Source: JAYGED01 sp046582565 (lineage in GTDB: Bacteria > Pseudomonadota > Alphaproteobacteria > JAAXGF01). From it: 8,638 nucleotides of DNA. The stretch lies in contig JAYGED010000130.1 in the NCBI GenBank assembly GCA_046582565.1, positions 1 through 8,638 on the forward strand. The letters are read 5' to 3'. The notes beneath the pieces were generated by a model. It did not search any database and was not told the origin of the DNA. It saw nothing but the letters and a program-made list of their open reading frames with translations. Made by a program: the position numbers and the translations under genes. Below, piece by piece: positions 1 to 5,939 of this stretch (within the stretch, counting starts at the first letter, position 1; every line of letters starts with the position of its first letter).

Positions 1-2
1 TC

Positions 3-140
3 ATCAATGACGAGTCCGGCGCCACCGCCATCGAGTATGGCCTCATCGCCGCCGGTATCGCGGTTGCCATTATCGCCGCTGTCGGCCTGCTCGGCACCAG
101 CCTCGAAGGCATGTTCACCACCGTCGGCGCCGCGCTGTAA
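3..140 (+). CDS. flp: Flp/Fap-type pilin, 3' part (5' end outside window)
   Basis: This is the C-terminal 45 residues of a small type IVb pilin; the start codon lies left of the window. The reading frame shows the class III signal site ESG followed by ATAIEY. In Flp pilins, prepilin peptidase (TadV/CpaA type) cuts after the Gly, and the mature protein carries Glu at +5 and Tyr at +6, as here. A continuous hydrophobic helix rich in Ala, Ile, Gly and Leu follows, then a short polar tail ending in GAAL. The full protein should be about 55-65 residues. Flp pilins are assembled by Tad/Cpa machinery into adhesive fibres, but no tad or cpa gene is visible here. A terminator follows about 110 bp downstream, so this is the last or only gene of its transcript. 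Family assignment is firm; which paralogue it is cannot be told. Confidence 0.88.
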   Translation: MNDESGATAIEYGLIAAGIAVAIIAAVGLLGTSLEGMFTTVGAAL

Positions 141-150
141 GCAGCCGAAA

Positions 151-170
151 CGTTGCCAGCTTAGGCAACG
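151..170 (+). other. Hairpin in the pilin 3' untranslated region
   Basis: A perfect 7-bp stem, CGTTGCC pairing with GGCAACG, closes a 6-nt AGCTTA loop 10 nt after the pilin stop. No T-tract follows, so it is not an intrinsic terminator by itself. It may protect the 3' end of a highly expressed pilin mRNA; that role is inferred. Confidence 0.5.
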
Positions 171-180
171 ATGCTCAATA

Positions 181-229
181 GCAGACGCGGGCGCTACCCA
201 TAAGGGGTAGGCCCGCGGACGCTATCTGC
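181..229 (+). other. Long GC-rich stem-loop downstream of the pilin gene
   Basis: The core at 186-217 pairs CGCGGGC with GCCCGCG and CTACCC with GGGTAG. This gives 13 base pairs with one bulged G at 193 and a 5-nt loop. An outer GCAGA (181-185) can pair with TCTGC (225-229) across a one-sided internal loop. There is no T-tract, so this is a structured 3' UTR element or possibly a processed small RNA rather than a terminator. Confidence 0.5.
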
Positions 230-252
230 AGCACCTAATCGCGAGACACCAG

Positions 253-276
253 AAGCCCCTGCCCAGGGGCTTTTTT
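253..276 (+). terminator. Rho-independent terminator for the pilin transcript
   Basis: An 8-bp stem at 253-260 and 265-272 (AAGCCCCT against AGGGGCTT) encloses a GCCC tetraloop and runs directly into a six-T tract at 271-276. This is the classical intrinsic terminator shape on the plus strand. It separates the pilin transcript from the aldehyde dehydrogenase gene. Confidence 0.88.
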
Positions 277-311
277 ATTGGCGTTCTACTTGGGTGTTGG
301 CCCGGTGCGCG

Positions 312-375
312 CTAGGTCACCTTAATCCGACACAATTGAACCCTTATGGTTCAAATGCGTTGGCTATTGCTCTAG
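312..375. repeat. CTAG-ended imperfect palindrome (REP-like), copy 1
   Basis: The element begins with CTAG (312-315) and ends with CTAG (372-375). At its centre is a perfect 7-bp inverted repeat, TTGAACC (336-342) and GGTTCAA (348-354), around CTTAT. Outside the core the two arms still match with small gaps: reading inward, both arms show CTAG, CA, an A, CC, AC, CA, TTGAACC in the same order. The left end also matches the architecture of the copy at 1853-1912. It looks like a palindromic intergenic repeat of the type common in Alphaproteobacteria, located 41 bp upstream of the dehydrogenase start. The central palindrome could alternatively be a regulator site. Confidence 0.6.
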
Positions 376-416
376 TGTCAGTGGCAATCAAAGCAATAAA
401 AGCCGGGGTATGAACA

Positions 417-1856
417 ATGCTACAGGAATTTCCCTTGATGATTCCGGGCGCGTCCAGCGCATCGGACCCCATCCTCGTCACCGCGCCCTATGATGACGCA
501 CCGATCGCCACCATCGCCACCGGCGACAACAATGCCGTCGATACGGCCCTGGCCACCGCCGAGCGATTGTACAAAGACCGCCACGGTTGGCTGCCGGTCT
601 ATAAGCGGGTCGAAATCCTCGAAAAGACCCATCAAATTATGTCGGAGAACGCCGCCGAACTCGCCCTCGAAGCGGCCCGTGAAGGCGGCAAGCCACTGAT
701 CGATTCCATTGTCGAGGTGGACCGCGCCATCGATGGCGTCAAGCTTTGCATCGAAGCCCTGCGCACCCAGCACGGCAGCGAAATCCCCATGAATGTGACG
801 CCGGTGTCGGCCAACCGCATCGCCTTTACCCGCCATGAGCCGATCGGTCCGGTGGTCTCGGTCAGCGCCTTCAACCATCCGCTCAATCTCATCATTCATC
901 AGGTGGCGCCCGCCGTGGCGGCGGGTTGCCCCGTGATCATCAAGCCGGCCGAGGTCACGCCTCTGTCCTGCATGCGGTTTGTCGGCATCCTGCATGAAGC
1001 CGGGTTGCCGGAAGAATGGTGCCAGGCAGTTGTCACTGCGGGACGCGAGCAATCGGAAGCTTTGGTGGTCGACCCCAGGGTCGGCTTTTTCAGCTTCATC
1101 GGCAGCGCCGGTGTGGGCTGGATGCTGCGCTCGAAGCTGGCGCCGGGGACGCGTTGTGCGCTTGAGCATGGCGGGGCGGCACCCGTCATCATCGCCGCCG
1201 ACGCCGACCTCGACGATGTGCTGCCGGTTTTGACCAAGGGCGGATTCTACCATGCCGGCCAGGTCTGCGTTTCCGTCCAGCGCATCTTCGCCCATGCCTC
1301 CATCGCCCGCGAGGTGGCGACGCGCATGGCCGGCCTTGCCGACAAGCTGGCCATCGGCGATCCGACCAGCGAGGCGACGGAAGTGGGACCGCTGATCCGC
1401 AACGGCGAAGTCACCCGTGTGGAGGAGTGGGTCGCCGAGGCAGCCGACAGCGGCGGAGAGATATTGAGCGGCGGCAATAAAATTTCAGATTCCTGCTACG
1501 CCTGTACGGTTCTCTACGATCCGCCGGGCGATGTTCGCGTCAGCACCAATGAAATCTTCGGCCCGGTGGTCTGTGTCTATCCCTACGATGACATCGACGA
1601 GGCTATCGCCAAGGCGAATTCGCTGCCCGTGGCGTTCCAGGCCGCCGTCTGCACCCGCGATCTCGACACCATGCTCCATGTATACCGCCATATCGACGCC
1701 AGCGCCGTGATGATCAACGATCACACGGCTTTCCGGGTCGATTGGATGCCCTTCGCAGGATTGCGTCAATCCGGCCACGGAGTCGGCGGCATTCACCACT
1801 CCTTACACGACATGCAGATCGAAAAAATGATGGTGATTCGCTCGCAGTCGCTCTAG
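417..1856 (+). CDS. NAD(P)-dependent aldehyde dehydrogenase (lactaldehyde/phosphonoacetaldehyde dehydrogenase-like group)
   Basis: This is a complete 479-residue aldehyde dehydrogenase, of normal family length, with no signal peptide and therefore cytoplasmic. It oxidises an aldehyde to the acid. Visible active-site parts are the oxyanion Asn153 in FNHPLN, Lys176 and Glu179 in KPAE (a Glu here usually means NAD+ preference), the general base Glu250 in EHGGAAP, the nucleophile Cys284 in AGQVC, and NEIFGPV near residue 380. The FNHPLN, GGFYHAGQVC and DWMPFAGLRQSG signatures resemble the subgroup containing lactaldehyde, phosphonoacetaldehyde and sulfoacetaldehyde dehydrogenases. That fits the ComDE-like decarboxylase at 5940-7065, which would make an aldehyde. 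The ATG at 417 has only a weak GGGG upstream. The in-frame ATG at 438 has an AGGA before it, but starting there would trim the N-terminal strand. The stop codon lies inside a palindromic repeat. The substrate is unknown. Confidence 0.9.
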   Translation: MLQEFPLMIPGASSASDPILVTAPYDDAPIATIATGDNNAVDTALATAERLYKDRHGWLPVYKRVEILEKTHQIMSENAAELALEAAREGGKPLIDSIVEVDRAIDGVKLCIEALRTQHGSEIPMNVTPVSANRIAFTRHEPIGPVVSVSAFNHPLNLIIHQVAPAVAAGCPVIIKPAEVTPLSCMRFVGILHEAGLPEEWCQAVVTAGREQSEALVVDPRVGFFSFIGSAGVGWMLRSKLAPGTRCALEHGGAAPVIIAADADLDDVLPVLTKGGFYHAGQVCVSVQRIFAHASIAREVATRMAGLADKLAIGDPTSEATEVGPLIRNGEVTRVEEWVAEAADSGGEILSGGNKISDSCYACTVLYDPPGDVRVSTNEIFGPVVCVYPYDDIDEAIAKANSLPVAFQAAVCTRDLDTMLHVYRHIDASAVMINDHTAFRVDWMPFAGLRQSGHGVGGIHHSLHDMQIEKMMVIRSQSL

Positions 1857-1912
1857 CGCAATATCCAATTGGGTCGCTGAAAGCGACGCCACTTGATCGG
1901 GTGATGCTCTAG
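1853..1912. repeat. CTAG-ended imperfect palindrome (REP-like), copy 2
   Basis: This element starts with CTAG (1853-1856), overlapping the aldehyde dehydrogenase stop codon, and ends with CTAG (1909-1912). The centre is a 6-bp stem, GTCGCT (1873-1878) and AGCGAC (1882-1887), around a GAA loop. The arms are only partly complementary outside it. The nonamer GCTCTAGCG occurs at both edges (1850-1858 and 1906-1914). On the minus strand it reads CTAGAGCAT then a G/C-rich stretch and AAGTGG, resembling palindromic intergenic repeats I recall from Rhizobiales and Rhodospirillales genomes. With copy 1 it brackets the dehydrogenase gene. Confidence 0.6.
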
Positions 1913-1950
1913 CGGCTCGGTAGACTCACTGAGGGTTCTGTGCAACTGTC

Positions 1951-1972
1951 TGCCTGGGGCAGGCAAAGGAGG
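1951..1972 (+). promoter_or_regulatory. Stem-loop plus strong Shine-Dalgarno ahead of the DUF6812 region
   Basis: A 5-bp stem, TGCCT (1951-1955) pairing with AGGCA (1961-1965), sits right against AGGAGG (1967-1972), the best ribosome-binding site in the window. The site is 7 nt before an ATG at 1980, ideal spacing. That ATG opens only a 9-codon frame, while the apparent start of the downstream gene at 2016 has no good site of its own. Confidence 0.65.
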
Positions 1973-1979
1973 AATCTCG

Positions 1980-2009
1980 ATGTATTCGTCATCGAGTCTG
2001 GTCAAGTAA
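1980..2009 (+). CDS. 9-codon leader ORF, or N-terminus cut off by a nonsense codon
   Basis: ATG at 1980 follows a perfect Shine-Dalgarno and reads MYSSSSLVK before TAA at 2007-2009. It is in the same frame as the DUF6812-like gene starting at 2016, with two codons between them. Two readings are possible. It may be a leader peptide whose termination feeds re-initiation 6 nt downstream. Or it may be the true N-terminus of the small protein, broken by a single change of a Tyr, Gln, Lys or similar codon to TAA. The strong ribosome-binding site shows that translation begins here; the consequence is uncertain. Confidence 0.5.
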   Translation: MYSSSSLVK

Positions 2010-2015
2010 AAACTC

Positions 2016-2246
2016 ATGGCCGAGGTCGAGGTCTCCATGACCGACGGCTCCGCGTTGCGCGGTAATTTCTTCTTGAATCCTCAGGAACGCATCGTCGATA
2101 TGCTCAATGACGAGCGAAATTTCCTGCCCTTCGTCAACGAAGACGGCGTGGTGGTCGTCATCGCCAAGACCGCGATCAGCTCGATCCGCCCGCTGCAGCA
2201 AAAGGTCGAACATTTTTCTGAAGCGCCCCGGCGTATCGGCCAGTAA
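2016..2246 (+). CDS. Small DUF6812-like protein of unknown function
   Basis: The frame encodes 76 residues. The core (residues 2-62) alternates polar and hydrophobic positions, as expected of a small beta-rich domain. Its order is a first strand AEVEVSMTDG, then LRGNFFL, PQERIVDMLNDERNFLPF, then a strand DGVVVVIAKTAI and SIRPL. This pattern matches my memory of DUF6812 proteins from Magnetospirillum-like and other alphaproteobacteria, whose function is not known. The compact composition and lack of signal peptide or membrane segment suggest a cytoplasmic protein. Translation probably depends on the Shine-Dalgarno at 1967-1972. If the TAA at 2007 is a mutation or an error, the full protein would be 88 residues. 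It converges on the FAD oxidoreductase gene with a 19-bp gap and no evident terminator. Nothing ties it functionally to the catabolic genes. Confidence 0.75.
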   Translation: MAEVEVSMTDGSALRGNFFLNPQERIVDMLNDERNFLPFVNEDGVVVVIAKTAISSIRPLQQKVEHFSEAPRRIGQ

Positions 2247-2265
2247 CCCAGATCCCGCCTTAAAG

Positions 2266-3570
2266 TTACCGCGCCATACGGTCGAGAAATTTGTACCAGG
2301 CGACCGCGGTCGCCAGGAACCAGGGCTTGCCGTAATAAAGCGGGCGGGTCTGGAAGGGCAGGTTATCGAAAGCGGTATCGCCCTCCTCGTTACCGAGCAA
2401 CTTGTGGGCGATTTTATGGCCGAGATAGCTGCCCATGGCGACGCCCGATCCGCAATAGCCCATGGCGTAATGCAGGCCGCCCTGCACCCCCAAATGGGGC
2501 ATCTTGTCGAAGGTATAGCCGACGAAACCCATCCAGGAATGGCTGATCCTTACGGTGGCTATCTCAGGATAGATTTCACTCAGAATGGCGTGTAGCCGGG
2601 GGCCGCTGATCTCCGGATCGGTCTCGGCAAGCGCCACCCGGCCACCGAACAGGATCCTCGTCCGGTCGGGCGAGGCACGGTAATAGAGCACCACCCGTCG
2701 CGTATCGGAGGTCACCCTGTCCTTGGGCATCAGCCGGTCCATGACGCCGGGCGCCAGGGGTTCCGTGGCGATCATGTAGCTGCCGATGGGAATCACCCGG
2801 CGGCTGAATTCGGGCAAGGACCCCACATTGTTGCTATAGCCGTTGGTAGCGACGATAACCTGGCCGGCGCGAACCCGACCGCGCGCCGTGGTCACCATGA
2901 AGCCCGAACCTTCGCGCTCGATTTGGGTCACCGGCGTATGGGGATGCACGGCCACGCCGGCGGCCAGCGCCCGCTCAAGCAGCCCGGCATGATATTTGGC
3001 GGGATCAAGCGATGTATGGCTGGACACCACGCCGCCGCCAAAATAGGCATCGCTACCGATTTCGCTATGCTGCTCGGCACGCGGCACCACATGGCAGTCG
3101 ATGCCGAGTTCGCGCCGGTTGGTTTCGAAACGACGCGCCAGATCCTCGTAATGGCCCGGCGCATGGGCGCCGATAAAACGGCCGCAATATTTGTAATCGC
3201 AGGCGATCTCCTCGCTTGCAACAAAATCGCCGGTGAAATCGAGCGATTCGATAGCCTCCTTATAGAGGGCCAGTGCGCGCGGCTTGCCATAGGTCGCCGC
3301 CAGGTCTTCGATGCCGTTCTTGAAGCCGGCGCCGCATTGGCCGCCATTGCGCGTGCTACAGCCGAAACCGGCGTCCTCTGCGTCGAACACCGCCACGCCG
3401 CGCCCGGCCCGTGCAATCGTCAGGGCAGCGATCAGCCCGGTGTAGCCGGCGCCGACGATGGCGACATCGATCTCAGACGGCAGATCGGCAGGCGGCAGAA
3501 CTGCGAGGGGCGCGTCTTCATGCCAATAAGACGCGAGCTTGTAATCATCAGTAAACAAAGGATCGGTCAT
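2266..3570 (-). CDS. FAD-dependent amine oxidoreductase, PuuB/OrdL-like (DAO family)
   Basis: This 434-residue protein is complete and of usual length for the D-amino-acid-oxidase/glycine-oxidase superfamily. The FAD-binding Rossmann motif VGAGYTGL lies at residues 39-46. The GCSTRNGGQ loop (70-78) follows, typical of the gamma-glutamylputrescine oxidase (PuuB)/OrdL branch. The second FAD-contacting motif, GYCGSGVAMG, is at 371-380 near the C-terminus, ahead of a hydrophobic YYGKPWFLATAVAWYKFLDRM tail. Members oxidise the C-N bond of amines or N-substituted amino acids to an imine, which hydrolyses to an aldehyde or oxo acid. There is no export signal. ATG at 3570 overlaps the TGA of the upstream molybdenum subunit (ATGA), with GGAG 7 nt before it, so the two are translationally coupled. 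It might act with the aldehyde dehydrogenase on the released aldehyde. The exact amine cannot be read from the sequence. Confidence 0.88.
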   Translation of the reverse strand: MTDPLFTDDYKLASYWHEDAPLAVLPPADLPSEIDVAIVGAGYTGLIAALTIARAGRGVAVFDAEDAGFGCSTRNGGQCGAGFKNGIEDLAATYGKPRALALYKEAIESLDFTGDFVASEEIACDYKYCGRFIGAHAPGHYEDLARRFETNRRELGIDCHVVPRAEQHSEIGSDAYFGGGVVSSHTSLDPAKYHAGLLERALAAGVAVHPHTPVTQIEREGSGFMVTTARGRVRAGQVIVATNGYSNNVGSLPEFSRRVIPIGSYMIATEPLAPGVMDRLMPKDRVTSDTRRVVLYYRASPDRTRILFGGRVALAETDPEISGPRLHAILSEIYPEIATVRISHSWMGFVGYTFDKMPHLGVQGGLHYAMGYCGSGVAMGSYLGHKIAHKLLGNEEGDTAFDNLPFQTRPLYYGKPWFLATAVAWYKFLDRMAR

Positions 3571-5885
3571 CCCACTGCTCCATTAGTGGATAAAATCGCG
3601 CGCCATACCCGCTCGGGTTTCAGCGGCATGTCGATATGATTCACGCCAAATTCGGACAGAGCATCAACCACTGCGTTGACCACCGCCGGCAGGGCGCCGC
3701 TTACACCGGCCTCGCCGACCCCCTTTACGCCGAGCATGTTGGTGACGCAGGGGATCTCATCAAATTGCACCGCGAAATACGGTAAGTCGTCGGCACGCGG
3801 CAGGCAATAGTCCATCAGCGATCCACTCAAAAGCTGGCCGCTGGCGGCGTCCAGAATGCAATCCTCGAGCAAGGCCTGGCCGACGCCCTGGCCGATGCCA
3901 CCGTGAACCTGGCCTTCGGCAAGCATGGGGTTGAGCAGCCGTCCCATATCGTCGGCCACACGATAGCCGACAATATCCACATGACCGGTGTCCAGATCGA
4001 CCTCGACCTCGCAGATATGACAGCCGTTGGCAAAAGTCTTGGCGACGGCAATATAGTCAGCGCTCCCCTCGAGGCCGCCGGCGTCCTTGGCTGTCTCGCT
4101 CAGGGATACGGTGCGCTCGCCCGCGCAATACTGGCCATCGGTAAATTCTACGTCCGCCGCGTCGCATTGCAGCAGCATGGCGGCGACCGGCCGGCCGGCT
4201 TCAATAATCTTACGGGCAGCCAGGGTGACCGCGACGCCGGCGACGCTGATGGCGCTCGATCCGCCGGTGCCATGGCCGCTGGCAACGGCGTCGGTATCGC
4301 CTTGGATGAGGTCGACCGACTCGAGGGCCAGGCCAAGCTCTTCGACGATGATCTGAGAGAAAGCCGTGCGGTGGCCCTGGCCGTTGTCCTGGCTGCCTAT
4401 GCGCAACGCCACGGCGCCCTGGCCGTTAAGCGTGAGATGAGCAGCCTCGCTCGGAACACCGCCGTTGATCTTCACATAGGCAGCGACACCGACACCGTAT
4501 CGCTTGCCCCGGCTGCGGGTGGCGCTCCGGCGTTCATCGATGTCCGCATCACTCATCATCGCCACCGCCCGATCGAGGCAGCTCGCAAAATCGCCCGAGT
4601 CATACAGCTCGCCGGTTGCCGTGGCGTAGGGCATAGCCGCCGCCGGAACCATGTTGCGCCGCCTGAGGTCAATCTTCGAAAGACCGAGCTCCCCCGCCGC
4701 CACGTCGATCAACCGCTCGATCACATAGTTGCCTTCGGGCCGCCCGGCGCCGCGATAGGCACTGGTCATCATGCTGTTGCTAAAGAACGCCTTGGTGGCG
4801 ACATGAAAGGTCGGGATATCATAGCAGCCGGTAATCGCCGCCGCATAACCGGCAGTCGGTATGGTGAGAGCCCCCGGGCTGCCGTAAGCGCCCATATTGG
4901 CCATGTTTTCCACGCGAACGGCGAGGATGCGCCCCTCCCCGTCGAGCGCCAGCCAGGCCTTGGTGATATGATCGCGGGCAGTCAGGTCACTGAGGCAGGC
5001 CTCGCCGCGCTCGGCGACCCATTTGACCGGCCGCCCGGATTTACGCGCCGCCCACAACAGCAGCGCCTGTTCGGGGATCGCCGTGGCGCGCAGGCCGAAG
5101 GCGCCGCCCACATCCGGAGTTATCACCTGGAGGTCGCTTTCCTCAATCTTCAGGGCCGTCTCGACGAGGCCCCGGCGCAGGCCATGGACACCCTGGCTCG
5201 GGGCCTGGAGGCAATAGCGGCCCGTCGCCTCGTCATAGACGGCAAGGGCGGCGACCGGTTCCATGGGCATGACCATCACCCGATTGTCGACGAGATCGAG
5301 GCTGGCGACATGGGCGGCCGCATCGAAGGCGGCCATGGTCTCGGCAAAATCGCCGGCCTGCCAGTCGAGGGCGACATTGCCCGGCGCTTCATCCCAGAGC
5401 TGCACGGCGTCGGATGCGGCGGCAGCGGCAAGGGTTCCGACAGTGTCGAGCGGCTGGTAGTCAATCTCGATCAGCTCGGCGGCGTCGCGGGCCTGGGCCA
5501 GGGTCTCGGCGACGACCAAGGCGACGGGCTGACCCACATAGCGCACCCGGTCCCCGGCGAGCACCGGCTGGGGCGGCGAAAACGGCGGACTGCCGTCGCG
5601 GTTGTTGGGCCGCTCGGCGGCAGCCATGACGCCCAGGCCGTCTTGGGCGGCATCGGCACCGGTGAGCACCACGATGACACCGGGGGCCGCGCTGGCCGCC
5701 GAGGCATCCATGGCGGCGATATCCGCGTGGGCATGGGGCGTGCGCAGGATATACATAACGGCCTGGCCGGCAAGGTTGAGGTCAGCTGTATAGTGCCCCT
5801 CGCCGCGTAGCAGACGCGTATCTTCCAGACGCAACGGTGACTGCCCGAATCCCTGCTCCAAAACAATTCCCCCATGGTTCGCCAT
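3567..5885 (-). CDS. Xanthine dehydrogenase/CoxL-family molybdopterin-binding large subunit (form II)
   Basis: The protein has about 772 residues and is complete. Molybdenum hydroxylases of this family add oxygen from water to a carbon centre of N-heterocycles, aldehydes or related substrates, using Mo-molybdopterin cytosine dinucleotide. Numbering from the upstream GTG at 5888, the N-terminal Ald_Xan_dh_C domain (RLEDTRLLRGEGHYTAD, then VRYVGQPVALVVAE) spans about 15-145. PDVGGAFG is at 258-265, AYRGAGRPE at 377-385, QDNGQGHRTAFSQ at 500-512, GTGGSSAIS at 540-548, and the catalytic glutamate Glu726 is in GVGEAG. AYRGAGR marks form II; true CO dehydrogenase has AYRCSFR, so CO oxidation is excluded. 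Its normal partners, a 2Fe-2S subunit and an FAD subunit, are absent from this operon. Start choice is open: GTG 5888 and ATG 5885 lack a Shine-Dalgarno, while TTG 5861 has GGGGGA about 6 nt upstream and matches the usual N-terminus of relatives better. Confidence 0.9.
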   Translation of the reverse strand: MANHGGIVLEQGFGQSPLRLEDTRLLRGEGHYTADLNLAGQAVMYILRTPHAHADIAAMDASAASAAPGVIVVLTGADAAQDGLGVMAAAERPNNRDGSPPFSPPQPVLAGDRVRYVGQPVALVVAETLAQARDAAELIEIDYQPLDTVGTLAAAAASDAVQLWDEAPGNVALDWQAGDFAETMAAFDAAAHVASLDLVDNRVMVMPMEPVAALAVYDEATGRYCLQAPSQGVHGLRRGLVETALKIEESDLQVITPDVGGAFGLRATAIPEQALLLWAARKSGRPVKWVAERGEACLSDLTARDHITKAWLALDGEGRILAVRVENMANMGAYGSPGALTIPTAGYAAAITGCYDIPTFHVATKAFFSNSMMTSAYRGAGRPEGNYVIERLIDVAAGELGLSKIDLRRRNMVPAAAMPYATATGELYDSGDFASCLDRAVAMMSDADIDERRSATRSRGKRYGVGVAAYVKINGGVPSEAAHLTLNGQGAVALRIGSQDNGQGHRTAFSQIIVEELGLALESVDLIQGDTDAVASGHGTGGSSAISVAGVAVTLAARKIIEAGRPVAAMLLQCDAADVEFTDGQYCAGERTVSLSETAKDAGGLEGSADYIAVAKTFANGCHICEVEVDLDTGHVDIVGYRVADDMGRLLNPMLAEGQVHGGIGQGVGQALLEDCILDAASGQLLSGSLMDYCLPRADDLPYFAVQFDEIPCVTNMLGVKGVGEAGVSGALPAVVNAVVDALSEFGVNHIDMPLKPERVWRAILSTNGAVG

Positions 5886-5918
5886 CACGGCAATGATGGG
5901 CTATTAATGCATGGCGAA
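5878..5918. promoter_or_regulatory. Inverted repeat in the divergent promoter region (candidate operator)
   Basis: TTCGCCAT (5878-5885) and ATGGCGAA (5911-5918) are perfect inverted repeats, extendable to 9 of 10 bp (GGTTCGCCAT against ATGGCGAATC). Half-site centres are 33 bp apart, about three helical turns, so a dimer or tetramer could bind one face. The repeat spans the gap between the minus-strand oxidoreductase operon and the plus-strand decarboxylase operon, where both promoters must lie. A TATTAA at 5902-5907 within it could be a plus-strand -10 element. No regulator gene is in the window. Confidence 0.4.
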
Positions 5919-5939
5919 TCGCCGGAGTGCCAGAAGAAG

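Noticed and set aside
7..210. 67-codon Pro/Ser-rich frame at the left edge
   Set aside because: It is out of frame with the pilin, whose processing site and hydrophobic helix are unmistakable, and it runs into the 3' hairpins.
420..1295. 291-codon minus-strand frame inside the aldehyde dehydrogenase gene
   Set aside because: Antisense shadow; the plus strand carries all aldehyde dehydrogenase catalytic motifs.
1853..2038. 61-codon minus-strand frame over the repeat and leader region
   Set aside because: It crosses the palindromic repeat and lies antisense to the ribosome-binding site and the DUF6812 start; no support for coding.
2923..3639. 238-codon plus-strand frame over the FAD oxidoreductase
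   Set aside because: Antisense to a DAO-family gene with intact FAD motifs; no family resemblance seen.
3903..5810. 635-codon open frame on the plus strand opposite the molybdenum subunit
   Set aside because: It mirrors a gene with full family motifs on the minus strand. Its composition is rich in His, Gly, Arg and Asp without domain pattern, as expected of an antisense frame in GC-rich DNA.
3567..5885. Aerobic CO dehydrogenase large subunit (coxL form I)
   Set aside because: The active-site loop is AYRGAGR, not AYRCSFR, and CoxS and CoxM genes are not adjacent.
5874..5939. N-terminal extension of the decarboxylase alpha subunit back to ATG 5874
   Set aside because: The extra 22 residues do not resemble the family, overlap the divergent gene start, and lack a ribosome-binding site.
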